Shown here: in pieces, positions 44,920-56,978 of the stretch
Layout of the letters: every line of letters starts with the position of its first letter
Numbering within the stretch: position 1 is the first letter of the stretch
Origin: Bursaphelenchus xylophilus
Lineage: Eukaryota > Nematoda > Chromadorea > Rhabditida > Aphelenchoididae
NCBI GenBank assembly: GCA_904066235.2
Contig: CAJFCV020000006.1
Coordinates: 6,944,001-7,008,000, forward strand
DNA: 64,000 bases
Direction: 5' to 3'
The notes under the pieces: model-generated
What the model was told of the DNA's origin: nothing
The model's database searches: none
What the model saw: the letters and a program-made list of their open reading frames with translations, nothing else
Position numbers and translations under genes: made by a program

Positions 44920-47900
44920 ATGTCCGATGGCGTTTGCACGGGATTCGAGCCGCAGAATTATCTGCGTGATCGTTGTAAAAAGTGTTTTCGACTAAAGACA
45001 AAACACGATTTGTCTACATCTCCAAGAGCCAGATCTTCCGCAATGTCAACTCCGGAAAATCCCCCGGTTTCGCCCACAAACTCACTGGTAACACAAACGG
45101 CGGAGAAAAGGAGATCGTGGAGAGACAGGAATCCAGATGAAGGCCCTGAAAACGAAAGTACGGTATTTTTAATCATTATCATTAACGCTACCCTGAAAAG
45201 TAAAATTTGATTTCATTTCAGTCCCTGACAACATGACCGAGACATCGTCGGTTGTTTCCTTTAAATCTGCCCATTCTAAATTGCTATCCACTGCAAAATC
45301 TATGGAAAGTATATCGTCTATAGTCGACGACAGATCCATGGTTACCGCGGCTTCAGGGTCTATCGAATTTGACAACGATGACGACAGGTGTATAACTCCA
45401 ACAGAGGTTTCTGATTTTGTAAGTTAATAAACACGAGACTTTCAATTCCCAGGATTTACATCAGCTAAATTCGGAAAATATGAGACTCCAAGAACAAGTG
45501 AACAAGTTGAAAGAAGAACGGAAGAGATGGACCCTTAAAAGGCCTCATAAAGCAGATTTGCATCAAGATGAAACCCTTGTCCAGATACTCGAGGACCGAT
45601 TAAATGAAGCAGAAAGTCTTATTCAAGACTACAGAGATGAAAACACAAGCCTTAAATGTGAACTCAGAGAGATTAATGAAGGCATAAAAAGCAGAGAATT
45701 GGATGGAAAACTGAAGTCTGCGGAAGAGTTATGTGACGAATTGATGGTAGAAAACGAGCAACTAAAGAACGAAGTTCGGGATCTTCAACAAGAAGTCGAG
45801 GAAATGCAAGATCAATACCGAGAAGAAGAGATTGAGGAGTTTCGGGAACTTCAGAGAGAACTTGAACAGAATGCCAAAAATTGTAGAGTTCTACAATTCA
45901 AATTGAAAAAGGCAGAGCGATCAAGAGAACAACTCAAAACAGAGAATGAGGTTTTAGCCATGAAATTACGAGAACAAAGCAAACCAACAAACCTGGTTGA
46001 AGGAAATGAGAATGACAGTGATGATAACTCGGTGATCTCGGATTCAACTGTTCATAGTCAATCCGTAAAAGTTAGAGAACTAGAATCTGAGTTGAGAATT
46101 GCTAAGGAAGTCAGCTTCCGTCTTCATAAAGAATTAGAAACGGCAGAAGAAAAAAGGTAGGCATATTTTTATTAGGAAATTAAAAATCGGACGCACTTTA
46201 TGAAGTCGTTTGTAACTCATTCATTAACTTAATCATGTTTGGAGTGTTATTCTTTATTTTCCCAACTACAAAAACAAAACAAGTACTTTAACAAAGGAAT
46301 ACTTTAACAAACTCGATATTTCGCAGTCAGATTTGGATTTTTTCCCTTTCATCTTCCGATTCCGGCAACTGGTCAACTAGTTATCGAACTCAAAACCAAG
46401 TTTTGAACGGCAAAATACAAATGGTGACAAAATGTCAACATTTATTGTTTTTACGGTAAAATTCTATTATTTTTTTTTACACTTTTTGAATGCAAAAGTA
46501 CTTCGATTATGTAGACGTGGAATCGGATATATCAGTCTGTCGGGAAAATAACGGCGGTCAAAGCAAAATTTTTCGCCTCGTCGAAAAAAGGGTGCCGTCG
46601 CGCACCAAATCTCCTGCTTCGGCAGCCGTCGCAAAGCGATGTAATATCCCAAACTTTCACATTAAATTTTCTGTTAAACATTGAGTTAGACACAAAAATA
46701 TCCTCATTTGCGGACAGCGAAAAATAGTCCCTTTAAAATTTATATCGTCTTCTTTAGATATAAGTTGGAAGATGACGTGTTCTACTACAAGGAAAAGCTC
46801 AGGGAATTGCAAACACAAAGCAAATGGAGAGACAGCAGGAACAGAACGGAAGTTTCCAATGTAAGTATGACACTTGAACATGTATAATGTCACTTTAGCA
46901 AAGACGACAGTCAATTGAAGTTCCAGAAGATCTGTCCAATGATGATTTAAGGACATTAATAGAAAGGGAGGGAGACTTGAGAGATCAACTCAGATTCGCA
47001 GAAGAAGATCTTAAAAGAACACGAGCACAAATGCAAGAATTAGAAAATGAAAATGAGGAGTTGATGCAGAAATTGGCCCGTTTCAACGATGTCTCCAATA
47101 CCAGAAGCTCGTTGAACAAAAAACCCATCATCACCAGAAGTGCCAGGTAAGTACATGCCATGTAAAATATTTCGCGCAGCGAAAAATACCTTGTTTCCCC
47201 AGGCCTGGGGGCGGAAAGAACACGCACTGAATTTAAGATTAGCTTAACAGCACGTAGTTTGTCTCATACAAAGTGTGAATCTAACAGTTCTTGCCTCGGC
47301 ACTTTCCAATATTTCTGCTTTAGCGAAGGTCATGACGACAAGCCGATGCAACCTGCTGACTTAGAGACGCTAAGTGAACGTTGCAACGTTCTAGAACGCA
47401 AGAATAATTCTCTAACTAAAAAGTGAGACATATTCTCCTGTCAAAAGGGCCTCATTATTTTTTTAATGCAACAGATTTAATTATTTCAGAATGCTTGAAC
47501 TCGAGATTGACACTGTTAAGAAATTGCAAAATTTGGAATCAGATTCGACTAACGTAAGCTACCGTAACCATTCAAAAATTTTTAGGGGAAACTTAATGCG
47601 GAAGTCGAAAAAGATATGACACGATTAATAGGAAAGATCCAAGAGTTGGAGAAACAAAACAACGAGCTGCAGCTTCAAATCAGAAGACCAATCACAAACG
47701 ATCACAGCTCTTCTCGAGATAAAGGTAACAGTCAACAACAGTAATCACATAATTTTCAGCAATGTCGGTCGAACTGAGGCAAGAACGACAGCAGAGAAAA
47801 GAGCTCGAATCTGAATTGACTGAATATAAACAGTTAATTGCAAAGTCTGACAACGCAAAATTGATCGCCATGGCTACCAAAGTTGAACTGTTAACAAATC

Positions 47901-50900
47901 AACTCAATATGGCGTTAGAAAGAGCGAATGCCGCGCACAAGAAATTCGCAAAGGACAGTGGAGTTGAGGAAAGTTACGCCGACCAACTGAAGAAACAAAT
48001 AGAACATCTGGAGAAACAAAACAGCGAGTTGTTAGCTAAGGAGACATTCAAAGTTGTTACTAAATCCGACATGGATTCCCCCACCATGCCCACAGCTGAT
48101 GAAGTAATATTTTGGATAACACCTTTTGCATTTGCATTTTAGATAGAACACTGTTGTGTCGTGCTAGCATCAGTTGAGGCCCAAACAACCCGCATTTGCA
48201 AGCAACTTGATAGACTTGACAATTCACAAAAAGTAAGGAAACGTAATCAAATATTTTTGTTTCTAGGAAGAGCGTCGCCGGTCATTGTCCAGAGAAAGCG
48301 CCGCAGGCATTTCCGTCGACCTGGCAAGTGTGATGGCTGAACTTAAGGTCATCCGCCAAGTCTTGAAAACTCATAAACAGGCCGGCACTGATGTGAATAA
48401 AGACGCAGACAACGAAAACGGGTCAGCGGCAGAATCTGCAGAGTGCGCTTTTTGTTCCGAAAGGGATCAGCAGATAGAAAAATTAAAAGAAGAGATCGGA
48501 TTCTATAAGAAGAAAAACAAAGAGCTCACAAACCAAGTCCTCCAAACGGAGGATAGATGGACTGTTGAAATTGAAAAGCAGACATATAATTATAAAACGG
48601 AGGTAATTAGTAGTGCAATTATAATTGCTTTGTAGATTCGACATTTGGAAAGTGATTTGGATGACTTAAGAAGTCGGCTAAAAGAGCAAGAAGAAGTCGC
48701 AAATGCTCGGATGGTGACTTTAGTAGAGAAGCAGAAGACGATCGAAGAACAAACAGCCAGAACAAATCGCTTGGAGCATGAAATAAATGAACGACAAAAG
48801 ATAATTCAGGTAAGCTGAAACAGTCAAATGAAAACGGTTTTAGGATTATGAAAAGGAACAGAAGGCGTTGAAGGAATTCGAAATAAAGTACCGTAAGATC
48901 GAGGATATGTATCAGAAGGAAAAGGAGAGATACAACAGTGATCGCTGCAAAATTAAGTCAGAAATGTCATTAGCAAAGAAAAAGTCCGAAGAAGCTTCAC
49001 TAGAATTGGGTAAGACTGATTTCCTTTACAAGCTAGACATGTTTATAGAAAAGGTAAAGCAAGAAATGGGAAGGAAAGAAAGTGTTTGGCTCGATGAGAA
49101 AAAATATTTACAAAACGAAATCAATCAGTTGAAGAAAGCTGCAAAAAAAGATGGTGAAGACAATGATGAAGAAGAAGAGGAAGAAGAAATCCACTTCAGC
49201 CCACGGCCTGTAATTAGGACTATCAACTACAGGGTCACGAAAATTAACAACGAAATGGGAGTACCAGAACTGAAGGAGAAACTGGTCAGCCAACAACAAA
49301 AGTACAGTGACCTTGAAGGGAAATTTAACAAACTGCAATTGGCCAAAGAATGTCTTGAAAATGAATTGAATAGACTAAAGGACAGTGCGGAACGAGAGCG
49401 CAATGATTTCCAACACAGAACTCGGCAGAATGAAAAGATTAGATCGTTTGAAATTGACGCATTACAACAGAAGTTTACAAGTAGAATGAACATAATGGAA
49501 AACACCAACAAGTCATTGCATACTCAGGTAAGCCAAGACGATTACTGAATGTTAAAACTATTCCATACTCCAAATTTCAGTTAGTACAGCTTCGGAGAGA
49601 ACGAGATCGGTTTAGAGATTCCACGAATACCATGGAAAATAAATTATTGGATGAACAAAGAAATCTCGACGAAGAACGACGAAAAAACTCTCAGCTGAGT
49701 AACATAAACAACGATTTGGTAAGTTGGTAAAAAATCATAAAGGCCGATTCTTTAGGAAAAGAAAATCAAGGCACACGTCGCTGAGATCGATCGCCTAAGT
49801 CACGAACTTAAGCTCAAGATCGATGCCCATAAGGCTGACTGCACTTTATGGGAAATTCAAAAGAAGCATCTCGAGAAGAATCAAGGGAATGTCGACAATG
49901 AGAGTAAGGACGTTAGAATTACAGAAGACGCTTTGAATGCGGCTGAAGCAGTGCAGAAACAATATGCCGAATACCAAAAGTTTTATACAAAGGAAGTAAC
50001 CAGGCTGAATAAGAAGATCAAAGAGATGGCAGCATTACTTAACAACAAAGAAGCAGAATTCTCGAAGAAAGCGAACGAGGTAAGGGTAGTCAAATAGTAG
50101 TCGCGCCATAAAGTCCTGACACATTTGTCGCGGGTGTCGCGCGAGAAAATTGGAACGAGCTCGCTCGAAAGTGCATGCCTCTAGTGCAAAAACGGGGAAT
50201 TAAGCGAAACGAAAACAAAAATGCACGGTATGATCCAGTGGCAAAAAACGTACCATTTTGAATCCGGGAAGTATCAAAAATGTGGCAAAATGCTTCCCTC
50301 TCCAAGTGAAAAAACTTCGTTTTGAAGGGCGCGCCCTTTTTCCTCACAAAAAGAGCGGGCGCGCTTTTGAAATCGGAGTTTTTTCACTTGGGGAGGGAGG
50401 TATTTTGCCACATTTTTTGATGCTTCCTGGATGCAAAATGGTACGTTTTTTGCCACAGGATCAGATCTCCCAGTCCCCCACTGTAGTACAACATAATACT
50501 CCTTTCAGTTGGATGAACAGATAAAGATACTTGAGATTGACCAAAAGAACCTTATTCAAGCCAAACAAACGCAACTCAGTGCTACAGAGATTCTAAGAGC
50601 GGACCAAGACAGGCTAATGCAGATCGTTCAGCAATCGGAGATACAGAAACTAACCAGGAAATACAAAATAACGGCAATAATTGATAGAGTAAGAGAACAT
50701 AAAAACCAGTGAAAATTTGTATTTCCAGCTTCAAACTATACAAAACCTAACTGAAGAAACGGAGATTACGCATATCATCAACCAACTCAACACGATCAAA
50801 GAAGATGACAACACTGCCGCATTTACATCCAGTGATTTAAATGGTTATGAGGTGGATTCTGTACTTTCCTCTGCCAGGACGGTGACCTCAAGTGTCAGTG

Positions 50901-51888
50901 CCTACAATACGAACCCCATGTTTTTACCCAGCCAAAGATCACTCAGTATTGAAAGCAGTTCGACCTGGGACAGCAGATTCCAAGATTACACCACCCGTTC
51001 GGTGTCCCCCGTTAAGAAGATGGTCAATTATCCCGACCCGCCTCCCAATTTCATGCTAAGCAAAGACACCAAAGTCGAGTACGACCGGGATGGAAGATTG
51101 CATTATGTGCCAAAAACAATATCACGAAGTCTTTTGTATGATAACGCCGGTCCTATTGTAACAAAAAGCACGGGTACTCTAACTGACGATACCGACGTCG
51201 ACAACGATTCATTAGCATCACATAGTAGGATGGGAAGCGCAGGAACCAATATCCTGTACAAGATACGGAGAGAGGAATTGGCGAAAGGAACTGCACCGTC
51301 CGTACGAACAATAGCACAGGCATTTGAAACTCTGGAAAGACCAAAAACAAAGAGAGGCTTTTTCAATATCCGGAAGTCGAGATCGGTTGACACGAATGAA
51401 GATAAACCATCTGTGGTAAAAGAATAACCATAAACCCAGGATAAACTTTTGTTTTAGGCTGTCCTCAAACCGACAACTTTATCTAGGAACACGACGAGTA
51501 TGAGTAGAATTGAGATGGATCTCCCGACTCCAGCACTACAGTCAAAACCATCTTCGAATAATCCTGTGTCTCATTACGGAACACTGACTCGAGGTGGTCG
51601 TAATCCTTTTAAGAACATGGGTTCGAAATTAGTAGACCGAGTCCGCCGTTCTTTATCAAAATCGGGCAGAACTAGCCGAGATCAAACTCCCGAAAGGGCG
51701 CCATTGGCGCCAAATGAGGATATATCACCCATGGAAGAGACAGCCCCATCTACAGAGGAGAAGCCACAAATTAAAGTGAGTAAATCCACAAACAAAATAT
51801 TGTTTAGACGGTCAAGAAAATACGAGTTAGAAAATCAGTTGATGGAGAAGCTACGAAGATAACTCGCAAGAAACCGACGCCCGTATAA
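44920..51888 (+). CDS. Long coiled-coil protein with N-terminal zinc-binding motif
   Basis: More than 20 exons, among them 44920-45157, 45222-45418, 45453-46156, 46758-46860, 46899-47146, 47324-47422, 47490-47553, 47586-47724, 47760-48103, 48143-48232, 48267-48602, 48636-48809, 48844-49527, 49581-49718, 49756-50079, 50509-50688, 50729-51415 and 51458-51775. The N-terminus CTGFEPQNYLRDRCKKCFRLKTKHD is a CxxC-type site like that of MPRIP/Outspread proteins. Heptad-rich coiled coil (for example ELEKQNSELLAK, DLQQEVEEMQDQY) then runs to about 50690. A Ser/Arg-rich tail (LVDRVRRSLSKSGRTS) follows. It is probably a cytoskeletal or scaffold protein of over 1,600 residues. The last 32-nt intron (51776-51807) decides the C-terminus: spliced, it ends at 51888 (KPTPV); unspliced, at 51862 (MEKLRR). 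I do not know the orthologue. Confidence 0.75.
46157..46757. repeat. Intron with diverged repeat relics
   Basis: A 601-bp intron of the coiled-coil gene. It contains TATATCAGTCTGTCGGGAAAA and TCGTCGAAAAAAGGGTGCCG-type sequence near 46530-46640, related to CGACAGACTGA termini at about 6911 and 37940. No clear ends can be drawn. Confidence 0.4.
50101..50230 (+). mobile_element. MITE copy (GCGCCATAAAGTCCTGACA family), right end lost
   Basis: It matches the complement of 6924-7086 from GCGCCATAAAGTCCTGACAC through CGCGAGAAAATTGGA to AATGCACGGT. At 50231 the similarity stops at an abutting palindromic element, which appears to have replaced or interrupted its right end. It lies in the intron 50080-50508. 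Confidence 0.72.
50231..50463. mobile_element. 233-bp palindromic MITE
   Basis: It begins TGATCC and ends GGATCA, with inverted blocks GGCAAAAAACGTACCATTTTG, TGTGGCAAAATGCTTCC and CCAAGTGAAAAAACT on both sides of a GC-rich centre (GGGCGCGCC...GGGCGCGC). It would fold into a near-complete hairpin. There is no coding frame. It lies in an intron of the coiled-coil gene. Confidence 0.82.
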
Positions 51889-52710
51889 ATTCTCCAACCT
51901 CTAATGTTGTTATTTATTGTTGATTCATACCAATAAATTCATTTTACACATGACTCTTTCCTTCTTATTGGAGGATAAATGATAAGGCATGTGCATTTTG
52001 AGTAACTCGAACCAGCTGTTTCTTCGATGCTCCTTATGACAAAATTATCTTTATGGTATTATTTGATAACCTCAACTACTCACAATTAGCCGGAAAGGAA
52101 AAGCGGAAACTTCAATTTAAGAAAATAGCATTTCTATATTCAGAGCTCTGCGTTTGATTTTTGCGTCTGTTTGTTTTTGACTCACCCAGAAACACAAAAA
52201 CAATGTGCATAGTTATAAATATGACCCTCCCTCCTGTTTCCAGAACAATCTGATGCACTAACCACCTAGACCTAGGTGGCATACACTCAAAATTAAAAAT
52301 TTCATCTTCTAAAAAGTGCGTCATTTTTTGTATCATTGCTGATGGGTTTTCTAGAGGGCGGAAATTTTTCGAGTTTTTTGCGAGAGGTTTTTACCAGTTG
52401 ATCTGTTTTCAAACACTTCTCCTTACACTTCAACATGTTTTAGGTCTCAGAATCAAAAAATATTTTTATTTATCAATTCCGTTGTGAGCTTACCTTTAAT
52501 TTAATCATTATTTTTGTTACTTTTATGTTGTAATAATGATAACATAAACTATGCTTCAGAACTGCACAAAGTTCTTCTCATCTGGTTGGGGTGGTCGCTG
52601 CCGATCGACAGTTAGTGGCGCCACTTAAACTTTAAAACCATTTCTCGGTTCGAAATTTGCGAGTTTTAATTGAATAATTCGGCAGCTGATTTCTAGCGAG
52701 GGGGGCTGGA
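51889..52710. other. Intergenic, no gene seen
   Basis: It begins with the 3' UTR of the coiled-coil gene (CCAATAAATTC near 51930 is a likely polyadenylation signal). The rest is AT-rich. TTCTAG at about 52690-52695 looks like the trans-splice acceptor of the next gene. Confidence 0.55.
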
Positions 52711-54380
52711 ATGCCAGGGGTCCACACATTTTATGATGGGTCAAGGATATTGGAACCCGTCGCCGAAGGGATCGGCGTCGAAGTTGACATGGTATGTATA
52801 GTCCAATTCATGTTAATTCATGTTTAGCTTAATCTTGTATTTTGCCAAGTCATCTCGATCCCAATGGCAATATTATACAGAAATTATCTGGGGCCCGAGA
52901 AAGTGAGTAGGGAAATTCGATTGTGGTCTTCTATGGCAGTGGGCCTGGTGTTATGCTACTTCTGCTATGGAAAGTAAGGTGTAACTTTTTATAATCAGAT
53001 TGTTATTGCTCTAGCGCCATCAAACATCCATTGGCGTTGATCGCCGTTTCCTACTCTATAATGCGCTTCTCTCCGACCATTTATGTACATAAATTGGTTT
53101 TTTGTTTTGCCATGGGATACTTGATCTTTATCCACTGGTTTCGATGGTACATCTTGACAAGTTACTCAATTGACATCACTGGGCCAATGATGGTCTTAAC
53201 TCAAAAAGTCACTACTATGGCGTTTTCTTTGCACGATGGCAAAGTAAAGAAGGCCGAAGAGCTAACGCCAATTCAGAAACGGGAAGCAATCGGGTACGCT
53301 TAACAAATATCAAGTCTTCAAAGTATTGTTTTAGTGAGGTTCCTTCTGTGCTGGAATTTATGAGTTATTTATTCCACTTCCAAACAGTTTTAACTGGTCC
53401 CCTTTGCTTCTATACGGACTATATACAATTTATTGATGGAAATGACATGACTCCTGAAGAAAGAAAGGCATGTTTTCAAATTTTTTTGATTTATTTTTTA
53501 GAGGTTGAATGTCTGGCAAGGTGCTCTTCCAAAGCTGTTGTCGGCCCTTGCCTTCTTGACCATTGTCGCTGTTTCTCATGAAGCATACAAACCAGAGATC
53601 GTCCTTCAGCCAGAAATACTTCGTTTGCCGTTTTATAAATGGTGGGTCTTATTCTGGCTAGTCATCGTCTTAAAACGGTTCCAATATTATTACGCGTGGA
53701 CGATCGCTGATGGCATCGCCAATCTAAGTGGATTTGGATTTAACGGATATGATGAAAACCATCGGCCTAGATGGGACTTGATCAGTAATGTTAATTGGTT
53801 GAAAGTTGAGGTGAGTCGAATGTATTCTTTATTCTTCCTTTGCAAATTTAGTTGGCCTTCAATTTCAAAGATACCCTGGACAACTGGAATATCACAACAA
53901 TGTATTGGTTGAGACGAGTTGCATACGAACGAGCTCCCAAAAAGTACAGCACGGTTGCTACTTATATGTTGTCAGCTATGTGGCATGGATTCTTCCTAGG
54001 GTATTACTTAACCTTCCTGACTGGGGCGTTAATGACTCTCTCAGCTCGAACAGTAAGTTCAAGTACTTGGTAATTTGTATTTAAAGGCCCGCCGGTGTTT
54101 GCGCCATCGTTTCCAAATTAATCTTTTCTGGAGTCGCTTCTATGATGTTTTAACTTTTATTGCTACAAAAACCGCTTTGGCATACACCACGTTTCCATTC
54201 GTTACTCTACATTTGTATCCTGCAATTTACTTATATAAGTAAGTTGACAACTTTTTTTTTATCTCAAATTATAGACAAGTTTACTTCTCACATCACATTG
54301 GAGGCCTCTTAATAATTTTTCTTTTACCTCTTGTTCTTCCACCCCAGCCACGGTCCGTCGATGTCAAGAAGGTCAAGTGA
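52711..54380 (+). CDS. MBOAT lysophospholipid acyltransferase (MBOAT1/2 type)
   Basis: Multi-pass ER enzyme acylating lysophospholipids. Exons: 52711-52791, 52828-52973, 53015-53293, 53335-53467, 53502-53810, 53852-54052, 54087-54238, 54275-54380, giving about 468 residues. Catalytic-region motifs: RWDLISNVNWLKVE, FKDTLDNWNITTMYWLRRVAY with the conserved Asn, and SAMWHGFFLGYY with the conserved His. The C-terminus ends PRSVDVKKVK after the last membrane segment. The intron 53468-53501 is only 34 nt and starts with GC (AAAG|GCATGT). The reading frame needs it: the only nearby GT donor leads to a stop. Likely related to worm mboa-6, but paralogues are hard to separate by eye. Confidence 0.9.
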
Positions 54381-54529
54381 GCCGAGGTCTGGCAATTTGA
54401 CAACTTCCACTAACCTCGCCGGTAACCAAACTGCGCGATAATATCCAATACGATTTATGGTTATCGTCTTTGTTGCCTTATGTGTAACGTATTTATTGTC
54501 CAACAACAAACGTATAAACAAACCAATTA

Positions 54530-56068
54530 CTACTTTTTAATTTTTCCTAATTCTTCCTGGAGTTGAGAAACAGCGAGCTGAGGATCGTCTTTGTGAATCA
54601 AGAGATACCCTTGGACCCAGGCGGGTGAAACAGATGTCCCGGATTTCCTGACCGTCTTCACAAATTCAGCGCATAATTTTTCTTCAGCGTCTTCATAAAA
54701 TCTCCGGAAGAACTAAAACAACGGTTAAAAATTCAGGCGATATAATAGGCATCAATTTTAACCCGTAGACATACCGCTTCTAACATTTTTGAATTGCAAT
54801 TATCCAGTTTATATTGCACATCAATTCTCCCGGGGCGAACTAGAGCATCGTCCAATCGATCTCGATAATTAGTAGTCATGAACAAGATCCTTTCCTCGCT
54901 ACTCGCAACTCCATCAATAGCATTTAGAAGTCCAGAGAAAGTAACTCGAGTCATCCCTTCGTAAGCTTTGTGATTTGAATTATCAAATGCATCGCGATTT
55001 ACAAAAGCTGCATCAACATCTTCCAAAAGAATAAAACAATTTGGCGGGGTGTTATTCAGAAGATGAGACAGCCTGTCATCATCCAACGTCCTCTCGCTTA
55101 ATGATAGAATACAAATAGAATACCCAAAATGACCGGCCAATGATGAGATAAGGCTGCTTTTTCCTGTTCCTGGAGGTCCATGTAACAAATACCCTCGTCT
55201 GTATGGTATTCCTCGAGTAATGTACCTAAATGGATTGTCATGCCAATGCCCATCCTCCTTACCATTCGGAACTGTCGATAAACTCTTTAACATCTTCAAT
55301 TATTCTCTCCATGATATTCTCTGCGAGAATAACTGATTCAACCGGCCTCTTTCTTCGTGGATTTCCCATTCGATGCCATTCAGGTCCAACGGCATTGTAA
55401 ACGACGATTCCCGTTTCCTCCTTAAAATAAAGTGGAAATATTAATGCAGTTGGATACCTTCTCCAACGCTTCCGTCGTTGCTTTTTCCAAAAACTCTTTC
55501 CAGATTAAAGGATTTCCAAATGTGGTCAGAGTTACCGTCTCCAAAGCAGTCCTAATCCCATTCCTTTGGATCTGATGTTTTTCGCGATTCCTTTCGACTT
55601 GAATCCATCTATAGTTGTAAGTAAAGTAATGGGTTCCATAACCTGGCAAAAGGAAAAACGTCGAGGTTACTTTTCCGCTTTCTGATTGACTGATTACGGA
55701 TGAAGCCGATATGGACCTTGCCTTGTGTCTACTGTACTTGTTGATAAAGTCCAACACCCACGGGTAGGACCTAAAAAAAGAAGGTTTTAATCCAAATACA
55801 CACTTACGCATCCTCATTGTTTAATGTCAAAGAAGTGACAAATCGTCGTCTGAACAACGCGTTACCTGTAAATGGAAGCGCAAATTAATTTGTAATTACC
55901 TATTACTGTAAGCTTCTTTCCAAAGGACGCCGCAAACCCAATTCCAGCCAATCCAAGTCCAGCATTAAAATACGGATTCTTGGAGTAAGATTCCAAAAAG
56001 GAAGATCCTGATGGAGTTGAAACACTGGATGATAAACCTTCCTCCATTTCATGTGCTCCTAGGTTCAT
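54530..56068 (-). CDS. bcs-1: BCS1 mitochondrial AAA ATPase
   Basis: Inner-membrane AAA protein that translocates the folded Rieske protein into complex III. Exons: 56068-55900, 55865-55808, 55770-55458, 55420-55263, 55225-54775, 54712-54530, giving about 443 residues, the family length. The single N-terminal membrane segment is near [16 protein letters not shown]. The BCS1-specific domain contains [23 protein letters not shown]. The AAA domain has [19 protein letters not shown] (Walker A), [13 protein letters not shown] (Walker B), [21 protein letters not shown] (sensor and arginine finger), and a C-terminal helical part. All catalytic residues are present. Confidence 0.95.
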
Positions 56069-56978
56069 CACAAATTAATCATTTTTAATCATACGTTATA
56101 ATGGGCGCAGTCATATGATCGCATAAAACTTATGTATTTTGCCATCTGGAAAGTAATAACAGCTATAGGACAGATCGTAGGAATTTTTTTTAATCTGAAG
56201 TCAAGCTGCGTCAAGTTGGCGTCATTTTGGCAAAAAATATTTGATAAAGAAGCTTGTTGTCAAACGCAACTTTAACATAGGCTATGATGGATATCAGGTT
56301 TTACTGCTTATTTCATCCGCCGTTTTGACGAGAAGGAGCAATTTAATTCCCTTTTAATTCCTACGATTTTTCTAGCAAAAATCTACAAGAAAATTCCGAC
56401 AAAGTTCACTTTGACAGTCAAAACGATTCTATTTAGTTTTGCAAGTAAAAACGGGTAAAAACCCCTCATTCCTTGTTTCAAAATTTATTTTTTCTTTCAT
56501 ATTTGAATTTTTACCTCATGAATCATGACATATTTTTTATAAATTGTAATATGTGTTCCGCCACGAAAACACGATTTCCGACTTCACTCCCACAGCACCG
56601 CGCTGCTAGCGGCGAGAGATGATGGCCACAGATTTCTGATACTGATGGAATCGACGGTCGAAAAAGCTGGGGGTTTACTTTTTTAAGTGTTTTACTTGTA
56701 CTTTCTTGCTACAATTACAAAAAAAAAACAAATGTTCGGGAAGGTGCTGTGATTTTTACGTTTGGAAATAGTTGCTTTCAAAATATTTTCCCGGACATTA
56801 AAAAAGAATTTGTTTTATTTTATAAGATTCATTTTCTGTTTCGCGAAACCGTGTTTGATAACAAAAAATGCTTGGAAACACCATATTCTAAACTTTATGG
56901 ACTTTGTTTATATGAAATTTGTTCTGACAACGAGTTTCATTTTTTAATGTTATTATTGGTGTGTTTCAGAAAGTTTGG
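56069..56978. other. Divergent promoter region with a MITE remnant
   Basis: Separates bcs-1 from ubr-5. Between about 56170 and 56300 lies a diverged member of the GGGTTGTTA MITE family (AAGTCAAGCTGCGTCAAGTTGG, CAAACGCAACTTTAACATAGG) without clear ends. A TTTCAG acceptor ends at 56969, 9 nt before the ubr-5 start codon. Confidence 0.55.
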
